Assembly (NCBI RefSeq): GCF_021403115.1
Contig: NZ_JAJSSH010000009.1
Span: 124,001-188,000 of the forward strand
Origin: Sphingobium sufflavum
GTDB lineage: Bacteria > Pseudomonadota > Alphaproteobacteria > Sphingomonadales > Sphingomonadaceae
Reading direction: 5' to 3'
Length of the DNA: 64,000 bases
The notes below the pieces were generated by a model that did not search any database, had not been told where the DNA came from, and saw only the letters and a program-made list of their open reading frames with translations. The translations under genes and the position numbers were made by a program. The first letter of the stretch is position 1; each line of letters opens with the position of its first letter. Shown here piece by piece: positions 26,256-34,469 of this stretch.

Positions 26256-27844
26256 TTCTTTTTCTTCCTGCTGCGTTCCATCGCGCCGCGCGACACCATC
26301 ACGATGTCCTGAGCGCGCAGATAGTCATTGGTGCCGGGTTTCAGGCCCGCCATCGCCCGTTCCGCCTGCCGCAGCGCCTGCGGCTCGTCGCCGGACAGGT
26401 TGGACTGCTCCGCACTGGCCAGCGCGGCGCGCGACAGGTCGCCCTTGCGCGCATAGACGGTGCCCAGCACATACCAGGCAAAGGGATTTTCCCGATCACG
26501 GGCCAGCGCGCTGCGCAGCACCCGCTCCGCCTCGTCGAGATGCGACGGGTCTTCCGTCGCGACCAGCGCATGGCCCAGCATCCCCGCGATCAGGCCGTTG
26601 TTCGCCGTGCCCGCCGCCGCGCGCCGCAACGGCGCGATGGCGTCCGCCGGATGGCCGTTCTCCAGCAATATCTGGCCCTTCAACTCCAGGAAATAGGGGT
26701 CGTTGGGCAAATATTGCAGCAGATTGTCCGCCGCGCCCAGCGCCTGTTCCGGGTAGGCGCCCTTGTGCCAGGCATAGGCGCGGGCATAGAGGGCGGGCGC
26801 GGTCATGTTGCTGGGCGGATATTTGCGCAGCGTCACCGGCGGGTCGGACACGAAACCGATCAGCTTGGCCTTTACCCGCTCGAACCGCGCCTCCAGCGCC
26901 GGGTCGATCGGGCGGTTCCACGCCGGGTCCGCCTTGTACAGGTCGGTCAGCGTCGCAATCCGGTCGCCGGACATGGGGTGGGTCGTGGCATAGCCATCGT
27001 CCGCCGTCTCCGCGACGCGATAACGATATTCGAGGTTCTGGAGCTTCTTGAAGAACTCCAGACTGCCCTTGCCGGTGATCCCGGCGGTGTGGAGATAGCG
27101 CGCGCCCGCCAGATCGGCACTGCTTTCCTGCGTTCGGCTGAAGGCCAGATATTTGCCCATCGCCGCCTGCTGCCCGGCGGCCAATATGCCCATCCCCGCC
27201 TCGCCGCCGCCCGCCGCAATCGCCGCCGCGCCCAGCACGAGGCTGAGCAGGGTGATTCCGGTCGCGACCTTCATCCCCTCCGACGAGCGGATGATATGGC
27301 CGCCCTCGATATGGCCCAGTTCATGGGCGATGACGCCCTGCACCTGGTTGATATTGTCCGCCTCCGCCAGCAGGCCGGTGTGGAGCCACACGATCTGGCC
27401 ACCCGCGACAAAGGCGTTGATGCTCGGATCGTTGATGAGCAGAACCTGCACATTGCGCGGGTCGAGACCCGCCGCCTTGATGAGCGGGGCCGACGCCTCC
27501 GCCAGCAACGCCTCCGTCTCCGCATCGCGCAGCATCTGTTGCGCGCTGGCGGGTGAGAGGCTGAGGTGGAGCAGCAGCGCCATGGCGACCGCCCCGCGCA
27601 GGGCGCGCAGGGGACGGCTGGCGAACCTGTCGGCATCGCGGCGGATAGGGGCCTCGCTGCGGACAGCGAAACGAGGGGCGCCGACAAGGCGTGCGTCGCG
27701 GATGCGGGTGTTGCTGATGCGGGGATCGCGGATGGGAGCGTCGCCGTCCGATGCGTCGCCCGTCCGGCCACGGCCAAGGCGCTCCGCACAGGCGGAAAAA
27801 ACGCCCGACAGTCGGCGAAAAAGGCGGGGCTTCAGCGGTGCCAT
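26252..27844 (-). CDS. M48 family metalloprotease with TPR repeats (BepA-like)
   Basis: 530 residues from ATG 27844. A hydrophobic segment near residues 85-102 (AVAMALLLHLSLSPASAQQ) is a signal peptide, followed by an M48 protease domain with HELGHIEGGH (His174, Glu175, His178) and then C-terminal TPR-type helices. BepA/LoiP-type proteases maintain outer-membrane protein assembly in the periplasm. The 85 residues before the signal are Arg-rich and non-conserved-looking; the true start may be ATG near 27583, just before the signal. It shares an operon with the DsbA-like gene. Confidence 0.88.
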   Translation of the reverse strand: MAPLKPRLFRRLSGVFSACAERLGRGRTGDASDGDAPIRDPRISNTRIRDARLVGAPRFAVRSEAPIRRDADRFASRPLRALRGAVAMALLLHLSLSPASAQQMLRDAETEALLAEASAPLIKAAGLDPRNVQVLLINDPSINAFVAGGQIVWLHTGLLAEADNINQVQGVIAHELGHIEGGHIIRSSEGMKVATGITLLSLVLGAAAIAAGGGEAGMGILAAGQQAAMGKYLAFSRTQESSADLAGARYLHTAGITGKGSLEFFKKLQNLEYRYRVAETADDGYATTHPMSGDRIATLTDLYKADPAWNRPIDPALEARFERVKAKLIGFVSDPPVTLRKYPPSNMTAPALYARAYAWHKGAYPEQALGAADNLLQYLPNDPYFLELKGQILLENGHPADAIAPLRRAAAGTANNGLIAGMLGHALVATEDPSHLDEAERVLRSALARDRENPFAWYVLGTVYARKGDLSRAALASAEQSNLSGDEPQALRQAERAMAGLKPGTNDYLRAQDIVMVSRGAMERSRKKKK

Positions 27845-27864
27845 GATGCCGTCATACTGCCTCT

Positions 27865-27990
27865 GCCTGAACGGGCCCTGTCTGTATGGCCCATCTGTCT
27901 GGCCCGTCTGCATCGCCTGCCTATACTCTGATCCGCTATACTCTGGCCCACCTGTCTGGCCCAATATGCCCTGCCTGCATACACCGTTCC
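27865..27990. repeat. Degenerate short repeats upstream of the M48 gene
   Basis: CTATACTCTG occurs twice (27921-27930 and 27936-27945), along with several copies of CTGTCTGGCCC or CTGCCTG. The stretch is pyrimidine-biased on the plus strand. No function can be assigned. Confidence 0.6.
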
Positions 27991-28023
27991 TGCCGCGTGA
28001 TGCCGTTGAATGCATCAACCCCG

Positions 28024-28112
28024 CCCTTGCGAGCGCCCTGAATTGAAGGCGGGCAAAGCCCCACCCATCATGCAGGGGTGCCGTGGATTGCTTCGCTGCG
28101 CTCGCAATGACG
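28024..28112. repeat. Interspersed repeat copy with CTTGCGAGCG/CGCTCGCAATGACG ends
   Basis: Its ends match those of the repeat at 14.4 kb, and it holds GGCGGGCAAAGCCCC and GGATTGCTTCGCTGCGCTCG. It lies between the divergently oriented M48 upstream region and the RNase E 3' end. Confidence 0.7.
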
Positions 28113-28450
28113 ATTCAAGGAAACCTGATCGCAGTCTAACGCGATCGTGCGGCCTGTCCACATGCCCCACCCGCTTATCGGTGCGGCGCGATCATCCCGC
28201 TGCCGTCCAGCCCGGACAGCGCGCCCCGACAAACAGGTCTCGGAAAAACCCGCCTTGAAACCCTGTCCCGGACTCGACGGCCCGGAGCCAGGACACCGGC
28301 ACCGACCGGCCCGGAGGGGCACTCCCCAACCCGATGGTCCCGCCGCCCGGCATCGGGCGACCGGATCGGCGACGACCACCGCACAGGAGCGGGGCCGTCG
28401 CCGGTCTGGATCAATGACTGCCGGTCCACATAGGGACCGCCGGTCCTGCC
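28113..28450. other. Intergenic stretch after the RNase E gene
   Basis: About 340 bases downstream of the RNase E stop. A short GATCGC/GCGATC hairpin without a T tract lies near 28127. No gene, convincing terminator or known RNA motif is seen. Confidence 0.5.
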
Positions 28451-31318
28451 TCAGTTGCCGAAGGTGCGCTGCCACCAGCCGCGACGAACCGGCTCGCCCG
28501 ATTCGTTCACTTCGCCGGCTTCGCCCTGATCGGACGATGCCTCGGCAGCGGCCGGAGCCTCCGCCGGAGCAGGCGTCGCCGCCTCGGCGGCGGGTGCGCC
28601 GGCCTCGGCGCCCTCGTCCGCCTTCACCTTCTTCGCGCGGGTCCGGCGCGGCTTGGGTGCGGGCGCGTCCGGCTCGGCCTCGACAGCCGGGGCTGCGGCG
28701 GGCGCGGCGGCCAGTGCCGCTGCCTCCGCGGCTTCCGCTTCGATCTGCGCCTTGGTCCTGCGACCGCGACGCTTGGGCTTCACCTCTTCGGCTGCATCCT
28801 CTGCGACAGGCGCTTCGGCTGCGGGCGCTTCGACAACGGCGACGGGCGCGTCCACGGCGACAGCCTCCTCGGCACCCTTTCGGGCGCGGGGACGGCGGCG
28901 CGTCTTGCGCTCCGGCTCGACGGCCACGTCTGCGACGGGCGCTTCGACGACGGCGTCCGCGACGGGGACGATGTCACCGGCATCGCCTTCGCCAGCCACC
29001 GCATCCGCTGCGACCGACTCGCCATCGCTGTCAGCGGCACCAGTCTCGGAACTGCCATTCTCGCCACCACGACGGCGACGGCCACCCCGGCGACCGCGAC
29101 GGCTCTTGCGGGGCTGGCCATCGTCGCCAACCGCTGCGGCGTCGCCTTCGGACGCGGTGGGGGCAGCGCCGCCCTCCTTGTCGCCAGCGTCGTCGCCCGC
29201 ATCGCCATTGCCGGCCTCGTCGTCGCCCGAACCTTCGCCCGAACCGTCAACCGAACCATCGCCATTGCCCTCGCCCGGCTCGCCATCGCGGCGGCCGCGA
29301 CGGCCACGGCGGCGGCGCTTGCGCTTGCGGTTGCCGTCGTCGCCCCGGTCTTCGCCGTTCGAACGCTCGCGCGGTGCGCGCTCGCCCTCGTCCTCGACCT
29401 CGACCTCGGCTTCTTCTTCCTCGACCTCTTCCTCGTCGTAGATTTCGTCCTCTTCAGGCTCCTCCACGACGGGGGCGTAGGTCACGACCTTTTCAGGACG
29501 CGGCCCGGTCGCCTCGACGGACATGCGCGCGCCCTCGTCCTCGCCATCGGGCAAGATCTGGACCAGCACGCCATAGCGGGCCTCGATCTCGTCGATCTCG
29601 CGCCGCTTGTTGTTGAGGACGTAGAAGGCGGCTTCCTGGCTGGCGCGCAGCGTGATGATGGAGCCGCGACCGCGCGCGGCCTCTTCCTCCAGCAGGCGCA
29701 GCGCGCTGAGGCCCGCCGACGATGCCGTGCGAACCAGTCCGGTTCCCTCGCAATGCGGGCAGGCGCGCGTGGACGCTTCCAGCACACCGGTGCGCAGGCG
29801 CTGGCGGCTCATCTCCATCAGGCCAAAGCTGGAGATGCGGCCGATCTGGATACGGGCGCGATCGTCCTTCAGCGACTCCTTCATCGCCTTCTCGACCTTA
29901 CGGACGTTGGAGTTATGCTCCATGTCGATAAAGTCGATGACGACCAGGCCGGCCATGTCGCGCAGGCGCAACTGACGGGCGATCTCGCGCGCCGCCTCCA
30001 GGTTGGTGGCGGTCGCCGTCTGCTCGATATTATGCTCGCGGGTCGAACGGCCGGAGTTGATGTCGATCGACACCAGCGCCTCGGTCGGGTTGATGACCAG
30101 ATAGCCACCCGACTTGAGCTGCACGACCGGATGATACATGGCGGCCAGCTGGTCCTCCACGCCGAACCGCTGGAACAGCGACACGGGGTCGGCATAGGTG
30201 CGGACCTTGCGCGCATGGCTGGGCATCAGCAGGCGCATGAAATCCTTCGCCGCCTTATAGCCATGCTCGCCCTCGACGATCACTTCCTCGATGTCGCGGT
30301 TGTAGATGTCGCGGATCGCGCGCTTGATAAGGTCGGAGTCGTTGTGGATCAGCGCGGGCGCGGTCGCGCCCAGCGTGTTCTCGCGGATTTCGTCCCACAG
30401 CCGGGCGAGATAGTCGAAGTCGCGGCGGATTTCCGGCTTCGTGCGGCTCAGGCCCGCCGTGCGGACGATGCAACCCATGGACGACGGCAGCGCCAGTTCG
30501 GCGATGATCGACTTCAACCGCTTGCGGTCGGCGTTATTGCTGATCTTGCGCGAAATGCCGCCACCATGGCTGGTGTTGGGCATGAGGACGCAATAGCGAC
30601 CGGCCAGCGACAGATAGCTGGTCAGCGCCGCGCCCTTGTTCCCGCGCTCTTCCTTGACGACCTGCACCAGCAGCACTTGACGGCGGCGGATGACGTCCTG
30701 GATCTTGTAGCGGCGACGCAGCGCCATGCGCTTGCGGCGCAGCTCCTCGGCGGCGGCGTCGATCTTGCTGCCGCCCCGGCGGCGCGGACGGCCACGGCCA
30801 CCCTCTTCGCCCGAACCTTCGCCTTCGCTCTCGCCCTCGGCGCGCTCGCCCGTGTCGGTGCCGTCCTCGGCGCCCTCTTCGGCCGACGCATCGCCATGAT
30901 GGCCATGATGGTCGTCGTCCTCGTCATGATGGGCCTGGTCGTCAAAGCCATGCTCATGCCCGTCATGGTCATGATCCGGGCCGTCATAATCCTCGTCCTC
31001 GGCCTCGCGCAAAGCCGCTTCCTCGGCGGCATGTTCCGCCTCCTCGGCCAGCAACGCCTCGCGGTCCTCGCGCGGGATCTGGTAATAGTCGGGATGGATT
31101 TCCGAGAAGGCCAGGAAGCCGTGACGGTTGCCACCATAGTCGACGAACGCCGCCTGAAGCGACGGTTCGACGCGCGTTACCTTGGCGAGATAGATGTTGC
31201 CCTTGAGCTGCTTGTGCTCGGCGGACTCGAAATCAAATTCCTCGATCCGGTTTCCCTTGACGACGGCGACCCGGGTTTCCTCCCGGTGGCGCGCATCGAT
31301 CAACATGCGAAGTGTCAT
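28451..31318 (-). CDS. rne: Ribonuclease E/G family endoribonuclease
   Basis: 955 residues. The catalytic half has the split S1 domain (IYLAKVTRVEPSLQAAFVDYG, then LAFSEIHPDYY), the RNase H-like and 5'-sensor regions, the DNase I-like catalytic core with VVIDFIDMEHNSNVRKVEKAM, and the zinc-link CPHCEGTG that joins subunits. The C-terminal half is long, disordered, acidic then Arg-rich (R-S-R-G clusters), a degradosome scaffold. A His/Asp/Glu-rich insert of roughly 90 residues interrupts the S1 part. It processes rRNA and tRNA and starts mRNA decay. Divergent from the amidase, with a 460-base upstream region. Confidence 0.96.
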   Translation of the reverse strand: MTLRMLIDARHREETRVAVVKGNRIEEFDFESAEHKQLKGNIYLAKVTRVEPSLQAAFVDYGGNRHGFLAFSEIHPDYYQIPREDREALLAEEAEHAAEEAALREAEDEDYDGPDHDHDGHEHGFDDQAHHDEDDDHHGHHGDASAEEGAEDGTDTGERAEGESEGEGSGEEGGRGRPRRRGGSKIDAAAEELRRKRMALRRRYKIQDVIRRRQVLLVQVVKEERGNKGAALTSYLSLAGRYCVLMPNTSHGGGISRKISNNADRKRLKSIIAELALPSSMGCIVRTAGLSRTKPEIRRDFDYLARLWDEIRENTLGATAPALIHNDSDLIKRAIRDIYNRDIEEVIVEGEHGYKAAKDFMRLLMPSHARKVRTYADPVSLFQRFGVEDQLAAMYHPVVQLKSGGYLVINPTEALVSIDINSGRSTREHNIEQTATATNLEAAREIARQLRLRDMAGLVVIDFIDMEHNSNVRKVEKAMKESLKDDRARIQIGRISSFGLMEMSRQRLRTGVLEASTRACPHCEGTGLVRTASSAGLSALRLLEEEAARGRGSIITLRASQEAAFYVLNNKRREIDEIEARYGVLVQILPDGEDEGARMSVEATGPRPEKVVTYAPVVEEPEEDEIYDEEEVEEEEAEVEVEDEGERAPRERSNGEDRGDDGNRKRKRRRRGRRGRRDGEPGEGNGDGSVDGSGEGSGDDEAGNGDAGDDAGDKEGGAAPTASEGDAAAVGDDGQPRKSRRGRRGGRRRRGGENGSSETGAADSDGESVAADAVAGEGDAGDIVPVADAVVEAPVADVAVEPERKTRRRPRARKGAEEAVAVDAPVAVVEAPAAEAPVAEDAAEEVKPKRRGRRTKAQIEAEAAEAAALAAAPAAAPAVEAEPDAPAPKPRRTRAKKVKADEGAEAGAPAAEAATPAPAEAPAAAEASSDQGEAGEVNESGEPVRRGWWQRTFGN

Positions 31319-31781
31319 TCAAATATCTCCAGCCATCCCGCCTGTCGGGGCGTGCCCGATGCTGCCGGATGGACTTGTTGGCGGAGTCCGCCGCGCGATA
31401 CAGCGATGGGCGCAAAATTGCGCCATTCTGTCGCGAACGGGTCCAATGGGGTGAAAAAATAGATGCGTCTGCTGCATCGGCCGCGCCGGTCGTCCCCAAT
31501 TCGATGGGGTCATGCCCGATTGTCCATCGGGCGCGCCGGTCAGCTGTCCATGCCATCTGCCGCTCAAAAGCGCGCTGACGGACGGACAAATCATACCTCA
31601 TGCAGCATCAACCTGTGGCATCGCTTTGAAAAAGGGAGCGATGAAGAAAACCCGGTCAAGTCCATGCACCGATATAGTTAACGGACACTTGCCAGACACC
31701 TATGGCTAGCAGCCCTTTGTCATGGGGGCAACGGCGAATTTTACGGCTGTATGACAGGCGACAGGACCGGCACAGGACGTC
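31319..31781. other. Long shared upstream region of rne and the amidase gene
   Basis: 463 bases between divergent starts. It probably includes the 5' leader of the RNase E mRNA; such leaders mediate autoregulation in E. coli, and whether that holds here is unknown. GCGCGCCGGTC-like sequence occurs twice (near 31480 and 31528). No promoter can be fixed with confidence. Confidence 0.5.
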
Positions 31782-32762
31782 ATGCTGGCGTCGACGGCAA
31801 AAAGCGGTGGACCGGCGGCAGGCGGACAGCGCAATATAGGGCCAATGCTTCTCCTCCTCGCCGTGATCGCGATCGCGCCCCCTGCCGCCGCCCTTCCGTC
31901 CCCCGCCGCACCCCGCGCGGCGGGCCTGATGGATGTGCGGGTGGACGGGCGGGCAGCCCCCCTGCCCGCGCGCATGGCGCGGCGCGCGCGCCAGACGCAC
32001 AGCATCACCGTCGCCATACCGGCGTCCGCCCCCGCCATCGGCCTGCCGCCGGTCGCCGGGCCGGACAATCCCGACCGCCCCCTCATCATGATCGACGCCG
32101 GGCATGGCGGGCATGATCCCGGTGCGGTCAACGCCACCCATGGCTGGCGGGAGAAGGACGTGACGCTCTCCATCGCGCGCGCCATCCGGACGGCGCTGCT
32201 CCGCACGGGCCGCTTCCGCGTCGCGCTGACCCGGAACGAGGATGCCTATCTGATCCTCCAGGAACGCTATGACCTGGCCCGGCGGCTGGGCGCGGACCTG
32301 TTCCTGTCGGTCCATGCGGACGCCGCCGCCAATCCCGACGCGCGCGGGGCCAGCATCTACACCCTGTCGGAAGTCGCCTCCGACCGGGAGGCGGCCCGGC
32401 TGGCGGCGCGGGAAAACCGCGCGGACATATTGAACGGCGTCAACCTGTCCGGCCAGTCGTCGGCCGTCTCCAACATATTGATCGACCTGACCCAGCGCGA
32501 CACCATGGGCCGGTCCAGCCAGTTCGCCCGCATCCTGGAGCGGGAGGGCGCGTCGCTCATCCCCTTTCAAAAGCCCGCCCACCGCTTCGCCTCGCTCATC
32601 GTGCTGAAATCGCCGGACACGCCCTCCGTGCTGCTGGAAACCGGCTATATCAGCAATGACGAGGATGGCGGCCTGATCCGCAGCGCCGCCGGGCAGCGGC
32701 GCATCGCGGACGGCGTGGTGCGCGCCATCACCGTCTATTTCGCGCGGGCATCGGCGGACTGA
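31782..32762 (+). CDS. N-acetylmuramoyl-L-alanine amidase (Amidase_3, AmiC-like)
   Basis: 326 residues from ATG 31782, or 305 from ATG 31845; the second start sits directly before the hydrophobic signal MLLLLAVIAIAPPAAA. The catalytic domain fills the C-terminal 215 residues: IDAGHGGHDPGAVN with the first zinc His, a Glu in WREKD, LSVHADAA with the second His, and VLLETGYISN with the catalytic Glu. It splits septal peptidoglycan in the periplasm. The family often has an AMIN domain, which is hardly recognisable in the short N-terminal part here. It heads a wall-related stretch with PBP1A. Confidence 0.92.
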   Translation: MLASTAKSGGPAAGGQRNIGPMLLLLAVIAIAPPAAALPSPAAPRAAGLMDVRVDGRAAPLPARMARRARQTHSITVAIPASAPAIGLPPVAGPDNPDRPLIMIDAGHGGHDPGAVNATHGWREKDVTLSIARAIRTALLRTGRFRVALTRNEDAYLILQERYDLARRLGADLFLSVHADAAANPDARGASIYTLSEVASDREAARLAARENRADILNGVNLSGQSSAVSNILIDLTQRDTMGRSSQFARILEREGASLIPFQKPAHRFASLIVLKSPDTPSVLLETGYISNDEDGGLIRSAAGQRRIADGVVRAITVYFARASAD

Positions 32763-32768
32763 CGCGCC

Positions 32769-33173
32769 ATGAAGCGGGGCAGCTATCTGGGCGGGTCGAC
32801 CATCATAGGCCCCGGCGCGACACGGCGCAGGGCCGCCGAAGGGGACGAGGCGGCATCGGCTGTAAAACACCAGCGCGACGCCCGCGCGCGAAAGGCGGGC
32901 ATCAAGACCGTGGGCAAGAACCGGATCGCGATCCAGAAGGCCCTGCGCGCCATGCCCCCGGTGCCCCCGTCCCCCAATGTCGCGGCCGGACGGCTCAACC
33001 GCCGCATGGGCGGGGTGGAGGTGCTGGTGCGGCAAAAGAACGGCGTGGTGGTCGTCACCCGCCCGGCCCCGGCCGGCGCATCCGCAGCCCCGCCCAAGAC
33101 CGTGCCCAAAGCCGGTCCCAAAACCTCGCCCCGCACGCGACTCGGCCTGAAGAAGCCCGGCAAGAGCGGTTAG
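32769..33173 (+). CDS. Basic hypothetical protein
   Basis: 134 residues, strongly basic, starting six bases after the amidase stop, so almost surely in its operon. It has no signal peptide or membrane segment. A central patch reads LRAMPPVPPSPNVAAGRLNRRMGG and the tail is Pro/Lys-rich and likely disordered. I do not recognise a family. A DNA- or RNA-binding role would fit the charge but is inference only. Confidence 0.6.
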   Translation: MKRGSYLGGSTIIGPGATRRRAAEGDEAASAVKHQRDARARKAGIKTVGKNRIAIQKALRAMPPVPPSPNVAAGRLNRRMGGVEVLVRQKNGVVVVTRPAPAGASAAPPKTVPKAGPKTSPRTRLGLKKPGKSG

Positions 33174-33222
33174 GCGGACCTGGCGAACGCCGTCCCGCCA
33201 CCATCTCCACCGTCGTCATGCC

Positions 33223-33285
33223 GGACCTGATCCGGGATCCCGCCTGTGCCTGATCGCATCCACCTGAACACCCCGGATCAAGTCC
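33223..33285. repeat. GGACCTGATCCGGG inverted repeat
   Basis: GGACCTGATCCGGG (33223-33236) and CCCGGATCAAGTCC (33272-33285) are inverse copies with one mismatch. This is a common interspersed element type in sphingomonad genomes (CGTCATGCCGGACTTGATCCGG form). Confidence 0.75.
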
Positions 33286-33312
33286 CACTTGCGCCAGGAG
33301 GATATAATCACC

Positions 33313-33400
33313 GTTCGCCCTGAACTTGTCGAAGGGCAGTGCTTCGCTTTTGCAGCCGCATTGAAGGGACAGGACAGTCCTTCGACCAGCTCAGGACGAA
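33313..33400. repeat. TTCGCCCTGAACTTGTCGAAGG inverted repeat
   Basis: The left arm TTCGCCCTGAACTTGTCGAA (33314-33333) has an imperfect inverse at 33379-33400. A second copy of the same element occurs at 56415-56505. Confidence 0.75.
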
Positions 33401-33712
33401 GGGGAGCACGCAGACATACTCAACCGGGACAACTGCGGACTGGATTCGGGTGACGAAAAAGCCGATGCCTGTGTTGCAAGGCGAGCGGATCATCGGCCTC
33501 CCAACGCGGGTGGCCAATACCCACAACCCATCACTCCGCCACCGCGCCACCCTCGACACCCGGCAAACCGACCCTCCAAAAATCCGATTGCCGATTCTTG
33601 CGCTTTTCCGCCATCCTCCCGACCATTCGGCACCACGGGCGCCGAACAACCCCAACGCCCCGGCACCCTAGCCACCCAACCACCCACACACCCTTCGCGA
33701 AAGCCCTCCCCC

Positions 33713-34387
33713 ATGCCCCTTCCCCGTCGCCCCATCGCCATCGTCTTCGACATGGACGGCATCCTGTTCGACACGGAACGGCTCTACCGCACCGCATGGT
33801 TCGCCGCCGCGGCGGACGAAGGGCATGTGATGACGGAGGCGCTGCTCCTCAGCAGCATCGGCAACCCATGGCCCACCACCAGCGCGCGGCTGGTCGAACA
33901 TTATGGCCCGGATTTCGCGGCGGACGCCTTTCGCACGAAAGTGCTCGCCCGCTTCGACGCCCTGCTGCCCGACGAACTGGCGCTGAAGCCGGGCGTTGAG
34001 GAACTGCTCGACGCGCTGGACGCATGGGGGCTGCCCCGCGCCATCGCCACATCCTCCGCGCATGCGGCCGCGCGCCACCATCTTGCCGCCCATGCGCTGA
34101 CCCATCGGTTCGATCATGTCGTGGCGTTCGGCGACTATGCGCAGGGCAAGCCCGCGCCCGATCCCTTCCTGACGGCGGCGGCGCGGCTGGGCGTCGATCC
34201 CGCCCTGTGCGTGGCGGTGGAGGATTCGCACAATGGCGTGCGCTCCGCCAGCGCGGCGGGGATGATGACGATCATGGTGCCCGACCTGCTCGACGCCAAT
34301 GACGAGATGCAGGCGCTGTGCGTGGCCATCGCACCCGACCTCCACGCCGTGCGCGACCTCCTCCACGCCACGCTGGCGCACGGATAG
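33713..34387 (+). CDS. HAD-IA hydrolase (beta-phosphoglucomutase-like)
   Basis: 224 residues. HAD motif I FDMDGILFDTE carries the nucleophile and acid/base Asp, motif II is ATSS, motif III the Lys in QGKPAPDPF, and motif IV VEDSHNGVRSA. The cap is the alpha-helical subclass I type, so it resembles beta-phosphoglucomutase or small sugar- and nucleotide-phosphatases. Substrate is not predictable. It is separated from the amidase operon by a repeat-rich gap and lies 82 bases before the PBP1A gene. Confidence 0.9.
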   Translation: MPLPRRPIAIVFDMDGILFDTERLYRTAWFAAAADEGHVMTEALLLSSIGNPWPTTSARLVEHYGPDFAADAFRTKVLARFDALLPDELALKPGVEELLDALDAWGLPRAIATSSAHAAARHHLAAHALTHRFDHVVAFGDYAQGKPAPDPFLTAAARLGVDPALCVAVEDSHNGVRSASAAGMMTIMVPDLLDANDEMQALCVAIAPDLHAVRDLLHATLAHG

Positions 34388-34469
34388 GCCGACCTTGGCG
34401 CACGGATAAGCGGCGTGCGCCCGCAAAAGCGTTTCCAACTGACCACGGACAGGTTACAGGCCGGAACCT

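Larger units (their letters stand above)
33174..33712. other. Repeat-rich intergenic region
   Basis: 539 bases without a gene. It holds two different inverted repeats (33223-33285 and 33313-33400) listed separately. The remaining 300 bases look like plain spacer. Confidence 0.6.
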
